A DNA stretch of 5,205 nucleotides from Pseudomonadota bacterium (GTDB lineage: Bacteria; Pseudomonadota; Alphaproteobacteria; Rhizobiales; Aestuariivirgaceae), in assembly GCA_016522385.1 (NCBI GenBank), contig JAEKFU010000201.1, positions 1 through 5,205 on the forward strand, given 5' to 3'. Both the position numbers and the translations under genes were made by a program. Shown in pieces: positions 1-5,068 of the stretch (positions are counted from its first letter, which is position 1; each line of letters starts with the position of its first letter). The notes under the pieces were generated by a model. It worked only from the letters and a program-made list of their open reading frames with translations. It had not been told where the DNA came from and did not search any database.

Positions 1-430
1 TTTGTGCTTCACGGAGCCGTTGATTGTTGGCAAACCTAACAAAGCAATCTGTCTTGTCGGCTGCCCGTTCGATTTCCGCTCTTTGCCAATCCAGGAGCGA
101 ACTGTTTTCCAAAAACGCGGTCAGCTGGTTTGAATTCATTCTGTTGAGATCAGCATAGCTCTGAACTGGCGACACTGAGTGAGTTGTTGCAGCGTAAGCA
201 TCCACAAGGAGGTGCCATGACCGGGGTAAGACTTCAAATTCACGCTGATGCAATTTGACCGTTTGGTCCATCTGTTTGTTGAGCTCAGACCTGATGCCTT
301 CCAACCGCTCGTCAAATTGCGCTCGCAACCACTTTTGACCAAACAAACGGATCAAGCCGAATGCCGCTGCGGCACCTGCTACAGCTGCTGTCGCAAATAT
401 GCCAATCCACTCGACTGTGGTCATCAACAT
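1..430 (-). CDS. Membrane-anchored coiled-coil protein of unknown function (partial, C-terminus beyond window)
   Basis: The minus strand is open from an ATG at 430 to the window edge, giving 143 codons with no stop. The product starts MLMTTVEWIGIF. It has one hydrophobic Ala/Gly-rich segment at about residues 10-30, ending in a short basic stretch, which suggests a single N-terminal membrane anchor. A charged helical stretch at about residues 35-65 is probably coiled coil (QFDERLEGIRSELNKQM) and is followed by LHQREFEVLP. That pattern recalls a family of uncharacterised proteins with a membrane anchor and a cytoplasmic helical domain; this match is from memory. A second ATG at 424 forms TGATG with the stop of the upstream ORF, so translational coupling is possible. 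Neither start has a good Shine-Dalgarno sequence. The gene is real by composition, but its function is unknown. Confidence 0.75.
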   Translation of the reverse strand, partial: MLMTTVEWIGIFATAAVAGAAAAFGLIRLFGQKWLRAQFDERLEGIRSELNKQMDQTVKLHQREFEVLPRSWHLLVDAYAATTHSVSPVQSYADLNRMNSNQLTAFLENSSLLDWQRAEIERAADKTDCFVRFANNQRLREAQ

Positions 431-639
431 TGACCGGGCATTTGTAGAGCGTTCGGTTCAACAGGCAAAATCTGACATGGTCCAGGATCAGCGGTCAGCT
501 CGAACCAGCCCCGCTTGCTCAATGATCCCCGTTGGTCATCCAGATAGGCGAGGGTGGTGGCTTTGCCACGGCGCCACGCGGTGCGATCGATCTTAGCGAT
601 TGCGCCTGACAGCTCCTTGGGTTTGCGGGTGTAGGTCAT
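424..639 (-). CDS. Small hypothetical protein (71 aa), possibly coupled to the downstream membrane protein gene
   Basis: This minus-strand ORF begins MTYTRKPKELSG and is rich in Lys, Arg and Thr. It has no membrane segment and no motif I recognise. Its TGA stop overlaps the start region of the next gene (ATG 430 by 7 bases, or ATG 424 as TGATG), a typical arrangement of co-translated genes. The composition looks protein-like in the first 50 residues, and the last 20 are less convincing. No Shine-Dalgarno sequence precedes the ATG, which follows CTGCAA directly. A GATAAT hexamer lies about 30 bases upstream on the minus strand without a good -35. It could be a genuine short gene, the tail of a decayed one, or chance. 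Confidence 0.4.
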   Translation of the reverse strand: MTYTRKPKELSGAIAKIDRTAWRRGKATTLAYLDDQRGSLSKRGWFELTADPGPCQILPVEPNALQMPGQC

Positions 640-839
640 TTGCAGTCACGAGTTTCGCCGCCATTATCGCTCAACTTTATGTCGGCATTACATTAGCCTA
701 GCGGTATCCCCGCATCTCTCCAATACGTCTGTCAAGCACGTCAATTTAGAAGCTTGCAGTTTTAGGCAGTTCACGACGGCCAACTCTTTCGAGTTCATTA
801 AAAGGTTGTAATCATCCATGTGACTGATCAGTTCTACTC
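640..839. other. Intergenic stretch with no gene recognised
   Basis: Stops are frequent in all frames and no protein family is recognisable. A short 5-bp inverted repeat (AACTC, loop TTTC, GAGTT) near 782 is the only local structure seen. The stretch probably holds the upstream regions of the minus-strand pair ending at 639 and of the plus-strand unit beginning near 840. Confidence 0.5.
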
Positions 840-870
840 TTGACCCTCTCCTTGGGGTAAGGAATTACTT
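840..870 (+). promoter_or_regulatory. Candidate MerR-family (CueR/HmrR-like) promoter-operator
   Basis: A -35 hexamer TTGACC (840-845) is followed by a 19-bp spacer and a weak -10, TTACTT (865-870). The core CTCCTTGGGGTAAGG (848-862) resembles copper-type MerR-family operators, whose half-sites read roughly ACCTTCCCC and GGGGAAGG. By my alignment about 20 of 23 positions agree with that pattern as I remember it. The overlong 19-bp spacer is a hallmark of MerR-regulated promoters. The dyad here is imperfect, so the site may be decayed. A conventional reading with 17-bp spacing and AATTAC as -10 is also possible. No MerR-family gene lies in the window. Confidence 0.4.
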
Positions 871-894
871 ACTCGCCGTTATTCTCCCGACAAC

Positions 895-957
895 ATGGAA
901 GATGGATCGGGCCCTTCAGGCAACCAGCAAATGGATGAGCAAGGAGAAGTGCCATGA
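895..957 (+). CDS. Possible 20-residue leader peptide upstream of the TPR gene
   Basis: This short ORF begins MEDGSGPSGNQQ and ends in VP. Its TGA overlaps the next start codon as ATGA (954-957), the classical coupling arrangement. It lies in the likely transcript leader downstream of the promoter-like sequence at 840-870. There is no good ribosome-binding site before its ATG. It may be chance, and nothing in the peptide is diagnostic. Confidence 0.2.
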   Translation: MEDGSGPSGNQQMDEQGEVP

Positions 958-973
958 TCGACGGTTCGATCAT
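954..973 (+). promoter_or_regulatory. Hairpin enclosing the TPR gene start codon
   Basis: A perfect 8-bp inverted repeat, ATGATCGA and TCGATCAT, is separated by the 4-base loop CGGT. The left arm contains the start codon itself, so the mRNA could hide its own ATG. The strong Shine-Dalgarno AGGAG (942-946) just upstream stays outside the stem. A ribosome finishing the overlapping short ORF would open the hairpin. Confidence 0.4.
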
Positions 974-1360
974 TCGCACAATAATTCACGCTGTCTGCGT
1001 GACGGTAGCGACCATGCCGGCAGGAATACAGATGGCGCTCGCCGACGCAGAATCTGACCGTACCGGCCGTCATCTGGCAAAGCGGATTTCGGGTGCACTG
1101 CGCTGATCGAAAGCGGAACGTCAAACAAACGAACACTATCCGGCGCGCATCTCAATCGGGGCCATGCATGCTACCGCAACAAGGATTTCGACATGGCAAC
1201 AAGGCTGGCATCCCGTGATGCCGTTTCCCACAACAATCGCGCCCGGGCCTATGAAAAACTTGGCCATAAGAAGCTGGCCCTGCGAGACTACAAGAAGGCC
1301 CATAAGTTGAACCTAAGCCTCAGCTATGCCCGCGACCGCATTCGTAGATTGCCCAAGTAA
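954..1360 (+). pseudogene. Secreted TPR-repeat protein, frameshifted
   Basis: The first frame (954-1106) starts at an ATG seven bases after AGGAG. It encodes a Sec signal peptide: Arg8, a hydrophobic core over about residues 9-29, and an ALA cleavage motif before DAESD at residue 31. It then stops at 1104. The frame one base back is open from 1058 to the TAA at 1358-1360 and continues sensibly as KADFGCTALIESG, AHLNRGHACYRNKDFDMA, then NNRARAYEKLGHKKLALRDY and a basic tail ending RRLPK. These are two tetratricopeptide motifs of the kind common in periplasmic rhizobial proteins. The switch is equivalent to loss of one base near 1060-1090. The two repeat units are 27 rather than 34 residues apart, suggesting a further 7-residue in-frame loss. 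A sequencing error could mimic the frameshift. Periplasmic location is inferred from the signal peptide. Confidence 0.65.
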
Positions 1361-1445
1361 CGCTACTGCAGCGGCGGCGCGGGTTAGCCACTCGGGTGGC
1401 GATGGGCAGACGTGACTTGTACAATCACATCGGTCTCGACAGGCA
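1361..1445. other. Intergenic; weak hairpin after the TPR reading frame
   Basis: A 5-bp stem GCCAC / GTGGC with loop TCGG (1387-1400) lies 27 bases after the TPR stop. There is no T-run after it, so it is not a convincing intrinsic terminator. Nothing else is recognisable. Confidence 0.25.
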
Positions 1446-1574
1446 TCATGATTTTCCTGGGCCGCGCACGAGCCGCCGCAACAGCGAGCGTTTGATCTCT
1501 CGGCGTTGGTGCAAAATCGCGGCGGCGCAGAACAGGATCACTGCCACCAGCATGCCTGCAAGGAATTCCACCAC
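1446..1574 (-). CDS. Possible small single-pass membrane protein (about 42 aa)
   Basis: Read from GTG at 1574, the minus strand gives VVEFLAGMLVAVILFCAAA, then ILHQRREIKRSLLRRLVRG, ending at TGA 1446-1448. A hydrophobic helix of about 20 residues followed by a strongly basic tail fits a small inner-membrane protein with a cytoplasmic C-terminus. Start choice is poor: two consecutive GTG codons lack a well-spaced Shine-Dalgarno, and GGGAG lies over 25 bases upstream. Its 5' end falls inside a diverged repeat whose other copy lies at the 5' end of another small ORF (start 1966). It may be a decayed gene. Confidence 0.25.
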   Translation of the reverse strand: MVEFLAGMLVAVILFCAAAILHQRREIKRSLLRRLVRGPGKS

Positions 1575-1661
1575 TGTTAAGACATCCGTTGTTGATTCGT
1601 CTCCCTTTAGGTCAATAACTATGACCGATCATCAATTGTGTCCATGAGCGCAAATATGCAG
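1560..1661. repeat. Diverged direct repeat, copy A
   Basis: Copy A begins AAGGAATTCCACCAC and ends AGCGCAAATATGCAG. The right-hand 25 bases (1637-1661) match copy B (2024-2048) at 23 positions. The left-hand GGAATTCCACCACT segment matches with one indel. The middle is collinear but diverged. The offset between copies is about 387 bp. Confidence 0.55.
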
Positions 1662-1701
1662 AGGATCAGCGGACGTATAGTGAACTATTTGACTTCTCAG
1701 C

Positions 1702-1966
1702 TTAATGGGATAAGTTGTTTATCTCCGCACCTATTCTCACGGTTACTAGCAGCGATACGGCTCGCATCAGCGCATCGCAACGATCAACGGTTTCGCGCAG
1801 TTCACTCAATGTCTTGGCGAGGAGGTCCCGTCCAGGGGTTCCCCCACCGAGCTGGTGGCGCATTGCCTGCGGTATTTCGCGCCATCAGCCGGTGGTTTGC
1901 TACGACCGGGCAGGAACGTGTCTTGAGGCTCCGGTCGAAGGCCGAGGAATCCACCACTACCGTCAC
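1702..1966 (-). pseudogene. Small hypothetical gene, apparently split by a frameshift
   Basis: On the minus strand a GTG at 1966, seven bases after GAGG (1974-1977), opens a frame beginning MTVVVDSSAF that runs to TGA 1802-1804. A second frame, open below about 1884 and with an ATG at 1863, reads EIPQAMRHQLGGG, then GRDLLAKTLSELRETVDR, and ends INNLSH at TAA 1702-1704. The second part looks like a genuine amphipathic helical protein C-terminus. One extra base near 1875-1885 would explain the break, and the joined product would be about 87 residues. No family is recognised. The pieces could instead be two tiny unrelated ORFs. The plus-strand ORFs covering this stretch look like antisense shadows. 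Confidence 0.35.
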
Positions 1967-2048
1967 GATCTCCCCTCACGGTCAATCTCCCGGCAGGTCC
2001 CACACTATGCATTAAGCGTAAGCTGCGTCCATAAGCGCAAATATGCAG
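1944..2048. repeat. Diverged direct repeat, copy B
   Basis: Copy B begins GAGGAATCCACCACTAC and ends AGCGCAAATATGCAG. It is collinear with copy A (1560-1661). On the minus strand it covers the upstream region, Shine-Dalgarno and first codons of the split ORF starting at 1966. The two copies therefore look like duplicated 5' regions of small minus-strand genes. Confidence 0.55.
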
Positions 2049-2173
2049 CAGGTGGTTACGCGAATCGTCAGCAAACTGACCAGAAGGTCCAGCGGATTAG
2101 TCAATCTGGATTGCCACCGATATTCACTGTAGGCGACCTCAAATTGAGCCGGCATGCAATTGCATAAGCATAC
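2049..2173. other. Intergenic region downstream of the LysR gene
   Basis: There is no gene here. A 12-bp perfect palindrome, ATGCAATTGCAT (2154-2165), lies 9 bases beyond the LysR stop. It is too AT-rich and lacks a T-tract, so it is not an obvious terminator. Confidence 0.35.
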
Positions 2174-3067
2174 TTAATTGCGGGAGTGCTGCATTCTGCT
2201 CTGTGAAGCGAGCCAGTCCCGCATGCGCTGAACAATTTCGGGCTTTCGGGGATTCCTTGGTGCAACGACGAAGAAGCTGTGCTGTGCGGCGATTGAATGA
2301 ACAAAGGGACGGCACAGGCGTCCATCGGCAAGTTCGTCGGCCACAAACAGGTCGCTGACCAGCGCAACGCCATGCCCAGCCACGGCGGCGTCGACGGCAA
2401 GCGATGTCTGGCTGAAGTTCATGCTGCGTGTCTTTGGCTTCGACCTACCAGCAAACACTTTGTCCAGGAACAGTGTCCACAGGCCATGAGAATCATGCAA
2501 CAGCACATGATCAACCAGATCATCCGGCGTGCGCAGTGCATGCTCCCCTTCCAACAGGCTTGGGCTGCAAACGGCAAAGAACTCCTCGGCGAATAACGGG
2601 TCTGCGATTAAGCCGGGTCCGAAAGGGGGTGTTCCTTGGCAAACGGCGATGTCCATCCCGTCGCTTTGAAAGTTCGCCAGGCCTTGCGAGGCATCGACCC
2701 TCACATCGATGTCCGGGTGCAGCTCCGTGAATCGACCAAGACGCGGAACAAGCCATCTCGTTGCGAAAGTCGGCGTTACACTGATGTTCAACACTGCCTG
2801 CTGCGGCCGCAATTCTTCGGTTGCATCCGCTAGCATCTGAAAGGCCCGCCTTACTGGTGTCAGGTACTTTCGCCCCTCATCGGTAAGGGCAAGGCCTCTT
2901 GGCAACCGCTCGAACAACTTGACACCCATCCTGGCCTCGAGAGCGCGAACATGCTGTGCGACTGCGCCGTGTGTTACGCCGATCTCTTCTGCGGCAAGGC
3001 GGAAATTCAGATGGCGTCCCGAGGCCTCAAAGGCCTTGAGTGCGTTGAGCGGCGGCAACCGGTTCAA
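2174..3067 (-). CDS. LysR-family transcriptional regulator, GcvA-type
   Basis: This is a full-length 297-residue LysR-type regulator of the usual family length. The N-terminus RLPPLNALKAFEASGRHL and the winged helix-turn-helix at about residues 18-55 (AAEEIGVTHGAVAQHVRALE, then GVKLFER) are typical of the GcvA/AmpR branch. A linker helix follows at about 60-88. The periplasmic-binding-like effector domain (about 92-290) opens LNISVTPTFATRWLVPRL. Family members bind DNA as tetramers in the cytoplasm and respond to a small-molecule co-inducer. The start is TTG at 3067: AGGAG (3076-3080) lies 8 bases upstream, and the protein begins exactly where homologues do. The gene is divergent from the SDR-like gene with a palindrome between them, so it probably controls that gene and itself. 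The ligand cannot be deduced; GcvA-like is a subfamily label, not a claim of glycine-cleavage control. Confidence 0.93.
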   Translation of the reverse strand: MNRLPPLNALKAFEASGRHLNFRLAAEEIGVTHGAVAQHVRALEARMGVKLFERLPRGLALTDEGRKYLTPVRRAFQMLADATEELRPQQAVLNISVTPTFATRWLVPRLGRFTELHPDIDVRVDASQGLANFQSDGMDIAVCQGTPPFGPGLIADPLFAEEFFAVCSPSLLEGEHALRTPDDLVDHVLLHDSHGLWTLFLDKVFAGRSKPKTRSMNFSQTSLAVDAAVAGHGVALVSDLFVADELADGRLCRPFVHSIAAQHSFFVVAPRNPRKPEIVQRMRDWLASQSRMQHSRN

Positions 3068-3075
3068 AAGGGCGG

Positions 3076-3080
3076 CTCCT
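3076..3080 (-). promoter_or_regulatory. Ribosome-binding site fixing the TTG start of the LysR gene
   Basis: AGGAG on the minus strand is 8 bases before TTG at 3067. There is no in-frame ATG near the expected N-terminus, so this site decides the start. Confidence 0.7.
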
Positions 3081-3083
3081 ATC

Positions 3084-3100
3084 CTGTAGAATTTCTACAG
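3084..3100. promoter_or_regulatory. Perfect palindrome, likely LysR operator
   Basis: CTGTAGAATTTCTACAG is an exact inverted repeat with 8-bp arms around a single central T at 3092. It lies 17 bases upstream of the LysR start and 82 bases upstream of the SDR-like start, in the divergent intergenic region where LysR regulators usually bind. T3085 and A3097 give the classical T-N11-A spacing, though this pair is not symmetric about the dyad. TAGAAT (3087-3092) inside it also resembles a plus-strand -10, so occupancy could block or direct polymerase. Confidence 0.6.
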
Positions 3101-3172
3101 CATTAAGTCACGAATTCTGATTAGTCAAATGTCGACAAGTGCGCGATTTTCGGTCCCGAAGAGTGAACCAAT

Positions 3173-3176
3173 GGAG
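3173..3176 (+). promoter_or_regulatory. Ribosome-binding site fixing the SDR-like start
   Basis: GGAG lies 6 bases before ATG 3183. The upstream in-frame ATGs at 3129 and 3171 have no comparable site and would add a non-conserved extension of up to 18 residues. Confidence 0.65.
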
Positions 3177-3182
3177 ACAGCC

Positions 3183-3890
3183 ATGTCAGACCAGAAAGTA
3201 GCAATCATCACCGCAGGCGGAAGTGGAATGGGCGCGGATGCAGCACGTCAATTGGCGCAGGACGGCTTCAAGGTCGCTATTCTTTCATCATCCGGCAAGG
3301 GTGAGGCACTGGCGAACGAACTTGGGGGCATCGGTGTGACTGGTTCCAACCAATCGAACGACGACCTGAAGCGCCTGATCGATCAGACGTCGGACAAATG
3401 GAACCGCGTGGATGTTCTGGTCAATAGTGCAGGGCACGGGCCTCGAGCACCGGTTCTCGAACTGACCGACGAAGACTGGCACACCGGTATGGACGTCTAT
3501 TTCTTGAATGTCGTGCGCCCAACGCGGCTTGTCACACCCATCATGCAGAAACAGAAATCCGGTGCCATTATCAACATCTCAACATTTGCAGCGTTCGAGC
3601 CAGATCCGGTCTTTCCGACCTCGGGTGTCTTTCGCGCCGGGCTTGCCGCCTTTACCAAGCTTTTCGCTGACAAGTATGCGGCGGAAAACATCCGGATGAA
3701 CAACGTTCTACCGGGCTTTATCGACAGCCTGCCTGAAACCGAAGAACGCCGCCAGCGCATCCCCATGGGTCGCTACGGCAAATCGATGAAGGAGATCGCT
3801 TCGCTCGTCGGTTTTCTGGCCTCTGAAGGTGGCGGTTACATCACCGGTCAGAATATCCGCGTCGATGGCGGGATCACCCGATCCGTTTGA
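3183..3890 (+). CDS. SDR-family oxidoreductase-like protein lacking the YxxxK catalytic pair
   Basis: This is a 235-residue classical-length short-chain dehydrogenase/reductase. The Rossmann fold is clear: the nucleotide-binding motif TAGGSGMG (residues 10-17, with Ala for the first Gly), NSAG (81-84), Asn109, NIS with Ser133, PG (177-178) and a C-terminal RVDGG (226-230). At the position of the catalytic YxxxK the sequence is S147-G-V-F-R151, so the Tyr proton donor is Ser and the Lys is Arg. The surrounding PTSGVFRAGLAAFTK aligns without gaps, and the rest of the gene is intact, so this is not simple decay. I recall similar SDR-like proteins with the same substitutions, suggesting a conserved subgroup. 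It probably binds NAD(P)(H) in the cytoplasm; whether it catalyses redox chemistry, and on what, is unknown. It is divergent from the LysR gene and likely its target, and convergent with the hydrolase gene. Confidence 0.9.
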   Translation: MSDQKVAIITAGGSGMGADAARQLAQDGFKVAILSSSGKGEALANELGGIGVTGSNQSNDDLKRLIDQTSDKWNRVDVLVNSAGHGPRAPVLELTDEDWHTGMDVYFLNVVRPTRLVTPIMQKQKSGAIINISTFAAFEPDPVFPTSGVFRAGLAAFTKLFADKYAAENIRMNNVLPGFIDSLPETEERRQRIPMGRYGKSMKEIASLVGFLASEGGGYITGQNIRVDGGITRSV

Positions 3891-3954
3891 CACCACGAAG
3901 CAAAGCAATTCGCCTATCGGAGCGCCATACCCTAGAGGACCAATGAAGATCTTA

Positions 3955-3983
3955 GCAGCAGCCGCCGTGAGCGGCTATGCTGC
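3955..3983. terminator. Hairpin at the convergent gene junction
   Basis: GCAGCAGCCGC pairs with GCGGCT-AT-GCTGC around the loop CGTGA, forming an 11-bp GC-rich stem with a 2-base bulge. It overlaps the last codons and TAG stop of the hydrolase gene and lies 65 bases beyond the SDR-like stop. It could slow polymerase from either side, but neither strand has a T-run, so it is not a standard intrinsic terminator. Confidence 0.3.
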
Positions 3984-4619
3984 GACAGTGGGTGAACTGT
4001 CACATTCCTCCATTGCCTTAAGAACTTCACTCAAGGACCTGCGCGCTCCTCGCTGCAGATATTCCATGGCCCGCAATGCAGCTTCATGGGCATCTTCGCT
4101 GGAGCCGGCGACACAGTCCTCGATTACCCGGCAAAAGTAATCCGACTGATGACCGTCGACGAAGGTGTAGTGAACGCACACATCCGTCAGGCCGCCGCAA
4201 AGCAGTAACGTGTCCACTTTCAATCCGCGTAGCAGTATCTCGAAATCCGTTCCGAAGAATGCGGAATAGCGCCTCTTCTTGATGAGATAATCACTTGGTA
4301 GAAAGCCCATCTCCTCAACAGCGATCTCGGTGTTGGGGTTGTCCTCAAGACAGTGAACATCCTCGTCGCCATCTAGCTCACGGCCGAAATCAACCAGATC
4401 CGGGCGGTGCACTTCCTGAATGAAGATTACCGGGATGCCCATATCACGCGCTTTATCAATCGCGATACGTGCCATGGCCATTCGCTCTTTGTAGCCCGGC
4501 ATGTGATCAATTGCTCTTACCTCGCTTTCGTCAAAGAAAGTTCCAGCCTGAATGTCGATAACGATCAAGGCCGCACGGCTCTCAATCAAGTTGCGTTTAC
4601 GTCTAGATGAGTTCGCCAT
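3975..4619 (-). CDS. Isochorismatase-family cysteine hydrolase
   Basis: This 214-residue protein is in the normal size range of the isochorismatase-like hydrolase family. The expected triad is visible: Asp22 in LIVIDIQ, Lys115 in KKRRYSAF, and Cys148 in GGLTDVCVHYT. HRPDLVDFGRELDG and HCLEDNPNTEIA lie between the first two. Family members hydrolyse amides, ureas, nicotinamide-like compounds or vinyl ethers through the Cys nucleophile; the motifs do not fix the substrate, and true isochorismatase activity is not implied. The start at 4619 is chosen because AGGA (4626-4629) lies 6 bases upstream and the family fold begins about residue 15. The frame stays open to 4919, but that extension is low-complexity and not family-like. 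The gene converges on the SDR-like gene and is the third intact gene of the locus. Confidence 0.92.
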   Translation of the reverse strand: MANSSRRKRNLIESRAALIVIDIQAGTFFDESEVRAIDHMPGYKERMAMARIAIDKARDMGIPVIFIQEVHRPDLVDFGRELDGDEDVHCLEDNPNTEIAVEEMGFLPSDYLIKKRRYSAFFGTDFEILLRGLKVDTLLLCGGLTDVCVHYTFVDGHQSDYFCRVIEDCVAGSSEDAHEAALRAMEYLQRGARRSLSEVLKAMEECDSSPTVAA

Positions 4620-4658
4620 GTGATTTCCTGTGCTGGGAAGGGGGCTGTTGAGATTCAA

Positions 4659-4664
4659 TTTATA
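4659..4664 (-). promoter_or_regulatory. Candidate -10 element for the hydrolase gene
   Basis: TATAAA on the minus strand lies 40 bases upstream of the ATG at 4619. No good -35 hexamer is found 16-18 bases further up, so an activator may be needed if this is the promoter. Confidence 0.35.
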
Positions 4665-5034
4665 GTGCTGGCGCGACCCGTTTTGTTTCTGGCTAGCTTT
4701 GAGCGGCACAGCAGGGTGCTCGAACTGGCTCCGGATGGTAAGTTGTATCACGATACGTCTGCTTTGGGCCATCTTGGCGTGATAGGGTAGGGTCATAATC
4801 AAGTTTGCTCTGAGCTTTTCTGGACACCACCATTGGCCCCTCGCAGCTGCAAAGCCTGACCAGGGTTTCCTGGAGACCCGCAAGACGCCTTGGCGCATGC
4901 GCATCTTCGGGTCTGGCACAGTGGCGCAATTCTGTCAGGCGCTTGCGGTTACACTGAAAAGGATATGCAAAATTGCAACAGCCAATGCAAAACTTCCGGG
5001 AGATCGAATTGCGTGATTGACCTGCATTCGACGA
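4665..5034. other. Long non-coding stretch upstream of the hydrolase gene
   Basis: No protein family is recognisable on either strand. Long open frames exist on the minus strand but have unnatural composition (see rejected items). Small elements seen are the inverted repeat GTATC-AC-GATAC (4745-4756), the palindrome TGCAA-AA-TTGCA (4966-4977), two direct ATGCAAAA boxes 20 bp apart (4965 and 4985), and two GATTGACC boxes 18 bp apart (5015 and 5033). Any could be a regulator site, but none has support beyond its symmetry. Confidence 0.35.
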
Positions 5035-5062
5035 TTGACCACTCTGTAATTGGGCTGAAAAT
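5035..5062 (+). promoter_or_regulatory. Candidate promoter for a small transcript
   Basis: TTGACC (5035-5040) is followed by a 16-bp spacer and GAAAAT (5057-5062), matching the sigma-70 consensus at 5 of 6 and 4 of 6 positions. It points toward the intrinsic terminator at 5135-5159, with no protein gene between. Confidence 0.3.
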
Positions 5063-5068
5063 GTCTCA

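Noticed and set aside
879..1155. Two minus-strand ORFs opposite the TPR gene
   Set aside because: They are shadows of the signal-peptide and TPR frames, with unnatural Cys and Arg content.
1387..1400. Terminator for the TPR gene
   Set aside because: The stem is only 5 bp and no T-run follows.
1560..2048. CRISPR array or insertion sequence explanation for the duplicated segment
   Set aside because: Only two diverged copies are present, with no regular spacers, no transposase and no terminal inverted repeats with target duplications.
2154..2165. Palindrome ATGCAATTGCAT as a terminator for the LysR gene
   Set aside because: It has no loop, is AT-rich and lacks a T-run; more likely chance or a weak protein site.
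1715..2167. 150-residue plus-strand ORF, with another at 1638-2015
   Set aside because: Both are Ser/Arg/Pro-rich without motifs and lie antisense to the more natural minus-strand frames; they cross the diverged repeat in unrelated ways.
3129..3182. Earlier starts for the SDR-like gene at ATG 3129 or 3171
   Set aside because: They have no Shine-Dalgarno, and the extension precedes the point where the Rossmann fold normally starts; GGAG is well spaced for ATG 3183.
4745..4756. GTATC-AC-GATAC as a GntR-type operator
   Set aside because: The short 5-bp arms are common by chance, no GntR gene is nearby, and it is more than 120 bases from the hydrolase start.
4620..4919. N-terminal extension of the hydrolase frame up to ATG 4919
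   Set aside because: The added 100 residues look like random translation, no family member has them, and a Shine-Dalgarno supports the start at 4619.
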